From NCBI RefSeq assembly GCF_003287735.1, contig NZ_NSCM01000003.1, positions 1 to 64,000 on the forward strand: 64,000 bases of DNA. The letters are read 5' to 3'. The DNA comes from Photorhabdus bodei (GTDB lineage: Bacteria; Pseudomonadota; Gammaproteobacteria; Enterobacterales; Enterobacteriaceae). Numbering within the stretch: position 1 is the first letter of the stretch; each line of letters opens with the position of its first letter. Made by a program: the position numbers and the translations under genes. The notes below the pieces were generated by a model, which saw only the letters and a list, made by a program, of their open reading frames with translations, was not told where the DNA came from and searched no databases. Shown here one piece after another: positions 34,704 to 43,813 of the stretch.

Positions 34704-37448
34704 ATGAAATATCTCTACACGCAAGATAACGCTATTGAATTGGCGGAACATTCCTTAGGTGGAAAAGCGGCTAATTTATTATGGCTTACACAAAACGGTT
34801 TTCCTGTACCTAATTATTGGGTCATCAGCAGCGAGGTACTTAATAGCCTACTCATCAACGATACGTTTGCAAGCAACATCATAGAGCAGTTAGCTACCGT
34901 ACCACATGATATCAGCCAGGAAAAACTCGACGCTATTGCTGCGCCATTACGTCAGTGGCTACAGTCGATTCCATTACCTACTAAATTAGAAGAAGAATTA
35001 GCTCTCTTGTCAGAGAATCACCCAGATGAATTTTTCGCTGTTCGCTCATCAGCCATTGGTGAGGATGCCACCAATGCTTCTTTCGCCGGGCAGATGGACA
35101 GTTACCTATTTCAGCGGGGTAAATCAGCGCTTGCCAACAGCTTACGTGCCGTGATGGCCTCAGCTTTTAACACGCGTGCATTACAATATCGCCTACACAA
35201 ACGGCTACCGATGGGCAATATCAGTAGTGCTGTCATCATTCAGAACATGGTTGCCGGTGAGGTTTCTGGTGTCATGTTTACTGCACACCCTGTTACGGGT
35301 AGCAGGCAACATTGCCTAATCTCATCCGCCTGGGGCACCGGAGAAGGCGTAGTTTCCGGCGAATGCGATACCGATGAATTTTCAGTTCATCTCACCACAC
35401 CTGAGATCGAACGTCATATCACACAAAAAGAGACAGCAACTGTTTTCAATACCACCAACGGCAGCGGTACAGTAACAATACCCGTCGCGAAAGAAAAACA
35501 GTGGGAACCGACCTTACTCGATAATAAAATCTATGCATTACGAGATATTGGCAAAGAAATTGCGGCAGCTCGAGGGTGTCCACAAGATATCGAATGGACG
35601 ATTCAAAACCATCAAATCTTTATTCTACAGACCCGGCCAATAACCCGATTGCCACGTCTGGATGATAAAAGCGAACGTCATATTATTTTCGATAATTCCA
35701 ATATTCAGGAATCTTATTGTGGAATAACAACACCACTGACTTTCTCTTTTGCCCGGGCAGGTTATGCCACCGTTTATGAACAGACAATACGTGCTTTAGG
35801 TTGCTCAGATAAACAGGTTAATCAACATCGTTCCATGTTGGAAAATATGCTCGGCTTAGTTAAAGGTAGGATCTATTACAACATCAATAATTGGTACAAA
35901 GGACTACTATTACTTCCCTCTTTCCAAACCAATAAAAAAGATATGGAAAGAATGATGGGGCTGGAAGACCCGGTTGATTTTATTGAGGATAAGACACTTT
36001 CACTGGGCGATAAAATAAAGAAACTGCCAAAAATGGGGTGGGCACTCCTGCGCTTGCTATATGCCTTTAGGACTATGGATCAACGGGTAGAACTATTCTT
36101 AGAGCAGTTTAAATGGCATGCCGCCGCCATAAAACAATCAGAATTGCATACTTGCAACAGCGGCCAGCTGATCGAAAAATTAAAATATCTGGATGAACAT
36201 CTGCTACAACGCTGGACGACGCCGATCTTAAACGATTTCTACGTGATGATGTTTAATGGCCGGGTACATCGAGGGCTAATTGCTGCCGGTATTGAAAACT
36301 CATCTGCATTATTAGGTGATCTTCTTTCTGGGGATGAAGATATCGAAAGTACCCAGCCGACCAAAGTGCTATTAAAAATGTGCCAATATGCACGCCAGCA
36401 CCCTGAGTTATGCAACCTGTTGACCCTCGGTGATGCGCGTACCCTGCTGACCCAAATACGCCCACTCGATGAATCATTCCACCAGCAGTGCATTGATTAT
36501 ATTAAAAAATATGGCGATCGCACGATGGGTGAATTGAAGCTGGAAACCATCACACTAAAACAAGATCCCAGTTTTTTATTTCTGATACTAAAAAACTACC
36601 TTGCTATCGATACCCTCACACCAGAGACGTTATCCAGCCGGGAAAGAAAGTTGCGTACTCAAGCCGAAAATACCGCATTTCAGCAAATACAGGAGCGACT
36701 TGGCTCCAAGCGTATGAACGCCTTTAAAAAGAATTTGCAGAAATTACGTCAAGCGATACGTCACCGGGAAAATATGCGTTTCACCCGAACTCGTATGTTT
36801 GGGCTGTATCGAGATATCTTCCTACAACTTGGTCAGGCATATGCATTAGAAGGGATACTCGCTGAACCCCGCGATATTTTTTATCTCACATTAGAGGAGA
36901 TCTACAGCGGCTACGAAGGAACAGCAATACAGACCCAACTTGAGCCTTTAGTTGCTATACGCAAGCAAGAATATGCCAACTACGAAACAGAGGATGAACC
37001 AGCTCATCACTTTTTCATTAGAGGCTCACTGTATCAACAGCAAGATTACAGCTATCCCTATCAGGAACAACAAGCCCCAACCGATAGCAGCATGCTACAG
37101 GGCATAGGTTGCTACCCAGGGCAAGTTGAAACAACTATCCGATTAATTAAAAACCCACAAGATGAAATGTCGCTGGCAGGGCAGATCCTGTGTACTGTAC
37201 GCACCGATCCCGGTTGGGCACCGTTATTCCCTACAGCAGGCGGATTACTAATCGAGCGCGGTTCCACACTTTCACATTCCGCCGTTGTTGCTCGTGAACT
37301 GGGGATCCCCGCCATCGTCGGCATTCCCGCCGTCACACAAATTTTGAAAGATGGCGATCGGGTACACATGGATGGAGCAACTGGGACTGTTGTCCGCTTG
37401 CACGACACCACTGTAGAAGAGCTGACATCAAGGAGTGAACATGTCTAA
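34704..37448 (+). CDS. PEP-synthase/rifampin-phosphotransferase-like dikinase
   Basis: The 914-residue protein has an N-terminal PPDK/PEP-synthase ATP-binding domain (LGGKAANLLWL, FFAVRSSAIGEDA, ILQTRPITR; about 1-320), a long middle substrate domain, and a C-terminal swivelling His domain with TLSHSAVVARELGIPAIVG (His about residue 858). This order matches rifampin phosphotransferase, which moves the beta-phosphate of ATP through His to an alcohol, more than true PEP synthase, which ends in a PEP-binding barrel. It probably phosphorylates a small or lipid alcohol made by the operon. The ATG at 34704 was chosen because GGKAANL homology starts soon after. Its stop overlaps the next gene by 8 bases. 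Confidence 0.8.
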   Translation: MKYLYTQDNAIELAEHSLGGKAANLLWLTQNGFPVPNYWVISSEVLNSLLINDTFASNIIEQLATVPHDISQEKLDAIAAPLRQWLQSIPLPTKLEEELALLSENHPDEFFAVRSSAIGEDATNASFAGQMDSYLFQRGKSALANSLRAVMASAFNTRALQYRLHKRLPMGNISSAVIIQNMVAGEVSGVMFTAHPVTGSRQHCLISSAWGTGEGVVSGECDTDEFSVHLTTPEIERHITQKETATVFNTTNGSGTVTIPVAKEKQWEPTLLDNKIYALRDIGKEIAAARGCPQDIEWTIQNHQIFILQTRPITRLPRLDDKSERHIIFDNSNIQESYCGITTPLTFSFARAGYATVYEQTIRALGCSDKQVNQHRSMLENMLGLVKGRIYYNINNWYKGLLLLPSFQTNKKDMERMMGLEDPVDFIEDKTLSLGDKIKKLPKMGWALLRLLYAFRTMDQRVELFLEQFKWHAAAIKQSELHTCNSGQLIEKLKYLDEHLLQRWTTPILNDFYVMMFNGRVHRGLIAAGIENSSALLGDLLSGDEDIESTQPTKVLLKMCQYARQHPELCNLLTLGDARTLLTQIRPLDESFHQQCIDYIKKYGDRTMGELKLETITLKQDPSFLFLILKNYLAIDTLTPETLSSRERKLRTQAENTAFQQIQERLGSKRMNAFKKNLQKLRQAIRHRENMRFTRTRMFGLYRDIFLQLGQAYALEGILAEPRDIFYLTLEEIYSGYEGTAIQTQLEPLVAIRKQEYANYETEDEPAHHFFIRGSLYQQQDYSYPYQEQQAPTDSSMLQGIGCYPGQVETTIRLIKNPQDEMSLAGQILCTVRTDPGWAPLFPTAGGLLIERGSTLSHSAVVARELGIPAIVGIPAVTQILKDGDRVHMDGATGTVVRLHDTTVEELTSRSEHV

Positions 37449-38496
37449 TATCTTCATGGGAGAGTGGTCTCCAGCCAATCCACTACCTGAAGGTTTTCTT
37501 GACCTTCCTCCCAGTATTTATCGCGATTGGCCGCTATGGCCTGGTGAAGACCGGGAAAAAGTACAACAGCAGTTCAGCCCGAAGAATTCTTGGTTTAATC
37601 ACAGTAAAGCCTGGATTGGCTGCATTCCAGGGAAAGCCCGTCTTGTCGGCTTTTTAGTACCTCATAGAGTTGATGGCCGATCTGCCGCATTTTTCGGCTT
37701 TTGGGAAACTGATAATGACATAGCAAGCAACACCATGTTGTTTAGCGCTCTAGAACAATGGGCCAAGGAAAATGGTGTGTGCAATCTCTACGGGCCGATT
37801 AACTTTTCAACTTTCGGACACTACCGCGTTCGACTTGATCATTTTGATGTGCCTCCCTTTGAGCATGAGCCTTATAACCCTCCTTACTATCACCTTTTGT
37901 TAAAAGAGTTAGGGTTTGATATCCGTTATCGCTATACCTCGATATTCGACGATACCCAAGCAACAGAAGGCAACTTTCGGCAGGCTCATCAACGCGCGCA
38001 AAGACTTCCTGATGTTCAAGCGACATTATTGCCGCTAACGCCAGAATTATGGATGCAAGAGCAAGTTAAACTCTATTCTTTTATCGACTCGGTGTTTGGT
38101 GAGAATTTCGCTTATACCACCCCGTCTTGGGCCACATTTCAGCAGCATTGCGGTAAGGAGTTTATCAAACCTTTTTGCCATTACCCTGCGTCATTTCTGG
38201 CTAAAACTCCTAGTGGCGAAATTGCCGGGATAATTTTAAGTCTGTCAGTCCTGCAAAAAGGCCGGCCCGCTATCGGGTTGCTGAAAACCGTGGCAGTCGC
38301 ACCGCAATACCGGCGCAGTCGGCTGTACAACACGCTATACCACTCATTTGAACAGAGTGCCAGACGTATTCACCCTCGTCTAGGAGGGGCCATGATGCGT
38401 AAAGATAATACATCGCTCAAAACCGCAGAACGGCTTTTCAATACACCTGCTGCCACCAAGCATCAATATGCGCTTTATTACAGGAGGATCGCATGA
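37441..38496 (+). CDS. GNAT-fold acyltransferase-like protein
   Basis: The 351-residue protein has a C-terminal GNAT-like core: IAGIILSL strand, then GLLKTVAVAPQYRRSRLYNTLY as the acyl-CoA pyrophosphate loop. The N-terminal half (about 1-180) looks like a second, degenerate GNAT domain containing GPINFSTFGHYR. This two-domain type is common near biosynthetic and lipid genes, but the substrate is unknown. AAGGAG precedes the ATG at 37441, which lies inside the end of the preceding gene; the gene also overlaps the next one by ATGA. Confidence 0.7.
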   Translation: MSNIFMGEWSPANPLPEGFLDLPPSIYRDWPLWPGEDREKVQQQFSPKNSWFNHSKAWIGCIPGKARLVGFLVPHRVDGRSAAFFGFWETDNDIASNTMLFSALEQWAKENGVCNLYGPINFSTFGHYRVRLDHFDVPPFEHEPYNPPYYHLLLKELGFDIRYRYTSIFDDTQATEGNFRQAHQRAQRLPDVQATLLPLTPELWMQEQVKLYSFIDSVFGENFAYTTPSWATFQQHCGKEFIKPFCHYPASFLAKTPSGEIAGIILSLSVLQKGRPAIGLLKTVAVAPQYRRSRLYNTLYHSFEQSARRIHPRLGGAMMRKDNTSLKTAERLFNTPAATKHQYALYYRRIA

Positions 38497-40079
38497 CAAA
38501 TATTTGTCAGCCAATTGTCGATGCAGCCCAAAAACATCCTGAGCATTTAGCCCTGCAAGCGCCACATTCACGGGATCATAGTAATGGTTTAAGCTTTCAG
38601 GAGTTTTTTTCTCACGCCTCCCATTTCCAGTATCAGTTAACTCAAGCTGGGTTCGTCGCTGGCGATCGCTTGTTAGTGATTATCCAACCAAGCTTAGTAC
38701 TTTATCCATTGCTTATCGCCATTCTGGGGCTAGGGCTAGTTCCCGTTATGCTTGAGCGCGGGCTTGCCAAAAAGCAACTGAGAGAGATACTGCGCCACAG
38801 TAAATTATCGGCGGTGATCACTCAACCTACGTTAGGAAAATTCTGGTTTCTGATCCCTGAACTATGGCGACTGCGACGTTTTGTCATCGGACAGCGTATC
38901 TTGGGCATGAAAGTGCTGGAAACACCCAATCAACATTTACCACTGAGTAGCTTTATCTGCCGAGATTTACCGTCGTATACAACTGGGTTAATTACCTTTA
39001 CCTCGGGTTCTACCGGCACACCCAAAGGCGCAAACCGCACTCATGACAGCTTGCTAGCACAACTTTATGCCATAACAGCACTTTTTGCCGAAGGAAAGAA
39101 TGAGATAGATCTACACAGTTTCCCCGTTATGGTGCTGCACTCATTATGCTGCGGCAACAGCAGTATTCTGCCTGATTTTGACTTTGCCCATCCCGCAACT
39201 GTCGATCCGCAGAAGATCGTCAAGCAAGTGCAAGACAAAGGTGTTACATGCCTCAGCGGTGCTCCCGCCTATATGAACAAAGTCACCAGTTATGCTAAGA
39301 GCAAAGGGTTGTCATTCCCCAACGTGCGAACAGTCATCGTAGGTGGTGCGCCTGCCAATAAGGCTCTGCTTGAAAACTGCCTGACCGTCTTTCCATATGC
39401 TCGGCATTTAGTGGTCTATGGTTCCACCGAAGTTGAACCGATCAGTACCGTCGAAATGACGACTCAATTAAACCACTGGGCAACTCATGATGGTTATTTG
39501 GTTGGAAAACCGGTTACACAAGCAGAAATATGTATCCGGGAAATAACGGCTAACCCCCAACAAATTACCCCACTAGCTGCCGGTAATGTCGGTGAAATCT
39601 TGGTTGCCGGGCCTCATGTGCTCAAAGACTATATTGATAATCCTCAAGCAACGAAAGAAAACAAACTCCCACGTAAACAGGGAGGCATTTGGCACTGTAC
39701 CGGTGACGTCGGCTATCTGGATACGACAGGACAGCTCTGGCTACTTGGACGGGTAAAAGATAAAGTGGTGTTAGATGATGGTCATATCATCCATCCCTAC
39801 GTACTGGAAAAAAGGATCAATGAACTGCCTGGGATCACTCAAAGCGCATTCGTGTTACATCCTTTAGGTGGAGCCGCCCTGATACTGGAAAGCGCCACAC
39901 TACCGACAGATTTACCCGCTATTTTAGACGAGCTGGATCTCACGCAGGTTACTCGTATTTATTGTGCTAGTCCTATCCCTGTTGACATTCGTCATAACAG
40001 CAAAATAAACCGCATCGCGCTGATCAATATGCTCGGTAAAGGCCAATTATCTTCCGTTCCACACAAGGAAAAATTATGA
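38493..40079 (+). CDS. AMP-forming ligase, OleC-like
   Basis: The 528-residue adenylating enzyme has TFTSGSTGTPKG (P-loop, about residue 168-179), YGSTEVEP, HCTGDVGYLD, LGRVKDKV and the C-terminal RHNSKINR with the catalytic Lys. That ending, and the block around FPVMVLHSLCCGNSSILPD, resemble OleC and related fatty-acid ligases more than acetyl-CoA synthetase. OleC turns beta-hydroxy acids into beta-lactones; other members make acyl-AMP or acyl-CoA. The N-terminal half has a hydrophobic stretch that may bind membrane lipid. Start and end both overlap neighbours by ATGA, showing tight co-translation. Confidence 0.8.
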   Translation: MTNICQPIVDAAQKHPEHLALQAPHSRDHSNGLSFQEFFSHASHFQYQLTQAGFVAGDRLLVIIQPSLVLYPLLIAILGLGLVPVMLERGLAKKQLREILRHSKLSAVITQPTLGKFWFLIPELWRLRRFVIGQRILGMKVLETPNQHLPLSSFICRDLPSYTTGLITFTSGSTGTPKGANRTHDSLLAQLYAITALFAEGKNEIDLHSFPVMVLHSLCCGNSSILPDFDFAHPATVDPQKIVKQVQDKGVTCLSGAPAYMNKVTSYAKSKGLSFPNVRTVIVGGAPANKALLENCLTVFPYARHLVVYGSTEVEPISTVEMTTQLNHWATHDGYLVGKPVTQAEICIREITANPQQITPLAAGNVGEILVAGPHVLKDYIDNPQATKENKLPRKQGGIWHCTGDVGYLDTTGQLWLLGRVKDKVVLDDGHIIHPYVLEKRINELPGITQSAFVLHPLGGAALILESATLPTDLPAILDELDLTQVTRIYCASPIPVDIRHNSKINRIALINMLGKGQLSSVPHKEKL

Positions 40080-40699
40080 ATAATAATCATTTCATCATTC
40101 ATCTAAACAGAGCAGACTATATTACTATCGTTGGGGCGGTCTTTAGCGCGCTTGCCGTAGCAGCCGCATTACAACATTGGTATTACTTAGCCATTGCGTT
40201 TTTGTATCTTGCCATGCTTGGCGACGCGCTTGATGGCATGCTAGCCAGACACTTAAATATTGCGCGCCCATTCGGTCGTTATCTTGATGGATTTATGGAT
40301 CAACTTATTTACTTGATCTCTCCAGCCATTATCCTCTACCTTTCCGGTTATCAATCTTGGTATTCCCTGTTTATTATCTTAATGATCATTAGCGGTTGCC
40401 TGAGATTATCTGTATTTAATGAAGTCGGTAATATTCAGAACGAAAACCAGCTCTCCTATCTCGGTATGCCGGTATTCTGGAGCTTATTTATTATCAGTGG
40501 TTATGCTTTGGTAAGCTTGGTAGTCGAGCAATGGTTAAGCCATATCTTACTGACATTAGCGCTCCTTACATTCAGTATCGCCATGCTATGGGATCGCCCG
40601 TTTTATAAGTTCAAGAGTCTCAATACTATCATCAGTACAACACTTGCAGGGTTTGCTTTATTTACCGGTCTTCATTTCTGGAGTCTTTATGCTCAATAG
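40076..40699 (+). CDS. CDP-alcohol phosphatidyltransferase
   Basis: The 207-residue membrane protein contains the full family signature D-x2-D-G-x2-A-R-x8-G-x3-D-x3-D at residues 50-75 (DALDGMLAR to DGFMD) and about six helices. These enzymes replace the CMP of a CDP-linked lipid or alcohol with another alcohol. The motif NQLSYLGMPVFWS resembles phosphatidylserine-synthase-type members, so serine or a similar head group is possible. It overlaps the preceding ligase by ATGA and the following cytidylyltransferase by 11 bases, so the last two steps are coupled. Confidence 0.88.
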   Translation: MNNNHFIIHLNRADYITIVGAVFSALAVAAALQHWYYLAIAFLYLAMLGDALDGMLARHLNIARPFGRYLDGFMDQLIYLISPAIILYLSGYQSWYSLFIILMIISGCLRLSVFNEVGNIQNENQLSYLGMPVFWSLFIISGYALVSLVVEQWLSHILLTLALLTFSIAMLWDRPFYKFKSLNTIISTTLAGFALFTGLHFWSLYAQ

Positions 40700-41231
40700 T
40701 TTTTATCACGGATGGATTTTACTGATCCCCGTCATCTTTGGTGGTTGTTTACATATGGTGATTGTGACGAAAAACTACTTTTCCCGCTGGGCTATTCCAA
40801 TACATCAACGTTATTTCGGTAGCAACAAGACCTGGCGCGGTTTTATTGTTGTACCCATTATTACCGCGCTATTTTCGCTATTGTGGTTAGCTCTCAGCAC
40901 CGGAACACAGGACACTGTTATTCCCCAGACTATTTCCTCCTGCTTATTTGCCGGTTTTCTGGCGGGTTTCGGCTATGTTTTTTTCGAACTGCCAAACTCT
41001 TGGCTAAAAAGGAGACTCGGCGCACCACCGGGGCAACACCCGGAACAAAATAAGCGATTGTTTATTTTATTCGATCAATTTGATTCAGCTATTGGCGTCA
41101 CAATAGCCTATTTTATTTATCTTCATATTACTTATGTCGATGCATTTTTTGTTTTCCTCTGTTTTTTAATCAGCGCTTTTGTCGTTAAAAATATACTGTT
41201 TTTGCTTTCGCTGAAAAAAACGAGATTGTGA
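40689..41231 (+). CDS. CarS/CDP-archaeol-synthase-like CTP:lipid-phosphate cytidylyltransferase
   Basis: The 180-residue membrane protein has about five helices and the CarS/CdsA-type motifs FGSNKTWRGF and NSWLKRRLGAPPG, then FDQFDSAIG near the end. CarS in archaea activates the ether lipid phosphate with CTP to CDP-archaeol; bacterial relatives are rare. It should supply the CDP-activated substrate for the preceding phosphatidyltransferase. The start at 40689 has GGAG upstream. Its stop TGA is the first three bases of the adjoining IS605-type end, so the last residue or residues may not be native. Confidence 0.8.
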   Translation: MLNSFYHGWILLIPVIFGGCLHMVIVTKNYFSRWAIPIHQRYFGSNKTWRGFIVVPIITALFSLLWLALSTGTQDTVIPQTISSCLFAGFLAGFGYVFFELPNSWLKRRLGAPPGQHPEQNKRLFILFDQFDSAIGVTIAYFIYLHITYVDAFFVFLCFLISAFVVKNILFLLSLKKTRL

Positions 41232-41342
41232 CTGCTCCCCGCCGTAAAAAACGGCGAGGCTTCCCACCTCTCAGGCCGCAACCGTCTTTATGACGGATTG
41301 ACGCTGGCCTCCGTGGGCAGAAACGACGAGTCCCGCCGCCTG
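41229..41342 (-). mobile_element. IS200/IS605-type right end with terminal hairpin
   Basis: The end starts TGACTGCTCCCCGCCGT and forms the hairpin GCCGT-aaaaa-ACGGC at 41241-41255, followed by further inverted segments up to the tnpB stop. In this family the segment spanning the tnpB 3' end and right end is transcribed as the omega (re)RNA, with the guide taken from the DNA just outside, here the end of the CarS-like gene. Ends with the same 17 bases also occur at 3230. Confidence 0.6.
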
Positions 41343-41891
41343 TCATGCTGTTGTGCCCTTGCGCTGGATGTTGATCGCCGCATTGATATCGCGGTCATGT
41401 TCGACTCGACAGAAAGGGCATTGCCAGATCCGCTTATTTAGCGGCATTTCCGACACTTTGTAACCGCAGCCATGGCAGGTTTTCGAGCTGGCGAACCACT
41501 GATCCAGTTTGCCCCCCGCCGCTGCGGCTTTGTATTCCAGTTTCATGAGGAAGCCATGCCAGCCCGCATCCCCGATAGCGCGGGCAAGGTGGTGATCCTT
41601 CATCATGTTGGCCGATTTCAGTGTCCCAACAATGACCGCCTGGTTTTCGTCAATCATTGTCCGAGAGAGTTTGTGTTGAAAATCGGCGCGGGCATTGGCT
41701 ACCCGCTTATGGACTGCCGCCAGACGTAATCGGGCCTTGCCGCGGTTAGCGCTGCCCTTTTGTTTGCGGGACAGCGATTTCTGTTTACGACGCAGGTTCC
41801 GGGTGGCGTTGATAAGGTAACGCGGGTTATTGACCTTCTCCCCGTTCGACTCGATAAGATAGTGGGATAACTCCATATCACATCCTGTCAC
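41343..41891 (-). pseudogene. TnpB (IS605-type RNA-guided nuclease), N-terminally truncated
   Basis: The 182-residue frame covers only the second half of TnpB. The RuvC-I region (GCDMELSHYLIESNGEKV, Asp at residue 5), the RuvC Glu region (GTLKSANMMKDHHLARAI) and the zinc finger with final RuvC Asp (KTCHGCG, CPFCRVEHDRDINAA) are all present. About 190 N-terminal residues, including the DNA- and RNA-binding domains, are missing, and no TnpA is seen. It cannot act as a full nuclease, and it marks an insertion directly behind the lipid-type operon. Confidence 0.75.
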
Positions 41892-41961
41892 GCGGGTGAT
41901 AACACCCGGCTTTTCCGGTGCACTTAAATATCACCACCAATGGAACACACATTCTGTAGTA

Positions 41962-42249
41962 TTACTTCGCAGTTAAAGATAACTCAACACCACATGCAGC
42001 AGCATAACGTTTAAGTGTGTGCCAACTAGCTTTCGTTACATTCTTCTCAATACGGGTAACCGCAGACGGGTTAATTCCCATCCGTTTAGCTACATCTATT
42101 TTCTTTAGACCCGCCTTTTCCCGCCACTCAGTGAGTTGTTCCAGCAGCTCATATTCTTCTGTAGCCTCAACATAGGCTTGTATGGCTTCCGGTGTATTAA
42201 GAAGACGCTTTCTCACTTCTGAATGTGAGATAGGAGTTACTTTAGCCAT
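41962..42249 (-). CDS. Xre-family antitoxin/HTH regulator
   Basis: The 95-residue protein has a C-terminal helix-turn-helix of the Xre type: LKKIDVAKRMGINPSAVTRI and WHTLKRYAAACG. Its N-terminal part (TPEAIQAYVEATEEYELLEQ) resembles HigA/RelB-type antitoxins paired with HigB/RelE-like toxins. It overlaps the upstream toxin-like gene by 8 bases. It is likely able to bind operator DNA alone, although its partner looks truncated. Confidence 0.75.
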   Translation of the reverse strand: MAKVTPISHSEVRKRLLNTPEAIQAYVEATEEYELLEQLTEWREKAGLKKIDVAKRMGINPSAVTRIEKNVTKASWHTLKRYAAACGVELSLTAK

Positions 42250-42487
42250 ATGTCATATCCTCCAATCGTTTCAGTACTAACTCTATTTCAGATGGTGGTG
42301 TTTTATCTGTTTTCTTCATAAAGCATCGTAAAATGTAAATCTGCTTCCCTTTCTGAAAAACAAATAATGTTCTTGCAATGTCTGAACCTGAAGCCCGTAA
42401 CTCAAATAAACTATCCCGAACGAGCCTTGTCAATGGGTAACGTAGTCCATTACCACGTTGCTCTAACTGATCCAGTAAACAACGCAT
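42242..42487 (-). CDS. HigB/RelE-like toxin, probably N-terminally truncated
   Basis: The 81-residue protein matches the second half of phage-derived Gp49/HigB-like toxins (DUF891): DQLEQRGNGLRYPLTR, LFELRASGSD, IYILRCFMKKTDKTPPSEI. About 30 N-terminal residues common in the family are absent. A TAG lies 33 bases upstream in frame with no better start between. It may be an inactive remnant kept with its antitoxin, or a short active form. Confidence 0.6.
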   Translation of the reverse strand: MRCLLDQLEQRGNGLRYPLTRLVRDSLFELRASGSDIARTLFVFQKGKQIYILRCFMKKTDKTPPSEIELVLKRLEDMTYG

Positions 42488-42667
42488 AGAGAGATATTTA
42501 ATGGTAAGTACTAACTATTAATGTGATTACCATAACTTTATCTATTCAACTGAATTGCATAGATAAAAAATTATAAATAAGTATAAAAATAGAACATATA
42601 TACACCATTCTATCTGGTCATTTTTTTATCGCACTAGAATAAATCACGAATTAGGAAACATAAATCA

Positions 42668-43813
42668 TCACTTAAACACCCTACGCAAATAATAGGTTAT
42701 TTTCCTGAATTCACCATTACGCACCATACCTATCAAAATTCCTAGCAAAGTATAAACCACACCAAGAACCAGCATCATCGCGATATCTCCCAATACATTC
42801 TGTACTGACAACCCCATCTGGTTAACACCAGCAATCGCTTTTGTTGCCCAAGTAGACGGTAAAGCAGAAGAGATTAATCTCACCCAATCAGGCATTGCCT
42901 GCACCGGCCAGATTGTGCCGGAAATATAGAACACAGGGGTGGTAAGCAAGGCGATCGTCAAATAGATCATTTCTACGCTGCGCATACATTCTGTCACCAA
43001 TTTCCCCAATCCGAGTACCGCTAACATAAACAGGAACGTCAGCATTAATAGCAAAGGAATAGACGCCTCCTGCCGATATCCCAATACCCACGGCCAAAGC
43101 ACAAAAAAGATGATGGAAAGAAAAAGCCAAATCGGTAATAGCGCCGACAGCGCTCCCAAATAGACAGGCAATGGTGGTTTACCTTTCGGTGTACCACGTA
43201 TCGTAATACTGACCCGCACACAAGATATCAATAGCGAGTGTTGTAATAACATCACTAATAAACCGGGAAAAACAATTGCGGCAAAACTGACACCAGGGTT
43301 AAATAATCCAATAGTTTCACTACGAATCGGTATTAATAATAATTTTGTCTGTTCAGGACTAAAACCATATTTCAATAATAATTTGCTGTTATATTCGTTT
43401 AGCAATTGCCGGTGAGCAGAAGTCAATTCTTGTTGAATTTGTCCATTAGCAAGACGACTGGTTGCATCACCATAAATCGGAAAGGTGATATTTTTTCCAT
43501 TAAGGATATTTTTCTCCAAGTCCGCCGGGATGATAATAATCGCAAAAATTTCACGTAGCAGTAGATCGTGACGAGCACCAGCCAAATTGTCATAGCTATG
43601 GACAGCAATTTTAGCCGTAGAATTAAGCTGGCGTATCAAAGCACGACTAGCAGAGCTGTGATCTTGGTCAATCACGGCAACCGGTAGATCCCATACTGTT
43701 GGCCGGACATATACCAAACTCATCATACACAAGGAAACTAGCATCAACATCCACATGGGCTTTTCCAACATTCCCATTAATACCCGGCGAAAAGTTTGCC
43801 AATACATCTGCAT
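42668..43813 (-). CDS. ABC-2 type transporter permease (second)
   Basis: The 381-residue protein starts with one membrane helix and a large periplasmic domain (about 45-170, starting with DLPVAVIDQDHSSASRALIR), then five helices. This is the YhhJ/YbhR layout. It exports lipophilic compounds or drugs in partnership with an ATPase and an HlyD-type protein. It overlaps the upstream permease by one base. The gene ends the operon. Confidence 0.85.
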   Translation of the reverse strand: MQMYWQTFRRVLMGMLEKPMWMLMLVSLCMMSLVYVRPTVWDLPVAVIDQDHSSASRALIRQLNSTAKIAVHSYDNLAGARHDLLLREIFAIIIIPADLEKNILNGKNITFPIYGDATSRLANGQIQQELTSAHRQLLNEYNSKLLLKYGFSPEQTKLLLIPIRSETIGLFNPGVSFAAIVFPGLLVMLLQHSLLISCVRVSITIRGTPKGKPPLPVYLGALSALLPIWLFLSIIFFVLWPWVLGYRQEASIPLLLMLTFLFMLAVLGLGKLVTECMRSVEMIYLTIALLTTPVFYISGTIWPVQAMPDWVRLISSALPSTWATKAIAGVNQMGLSVQNVLGDIAMMLVLGVVYTLLGILIGMVRNGEFRKITYYLRRVFK

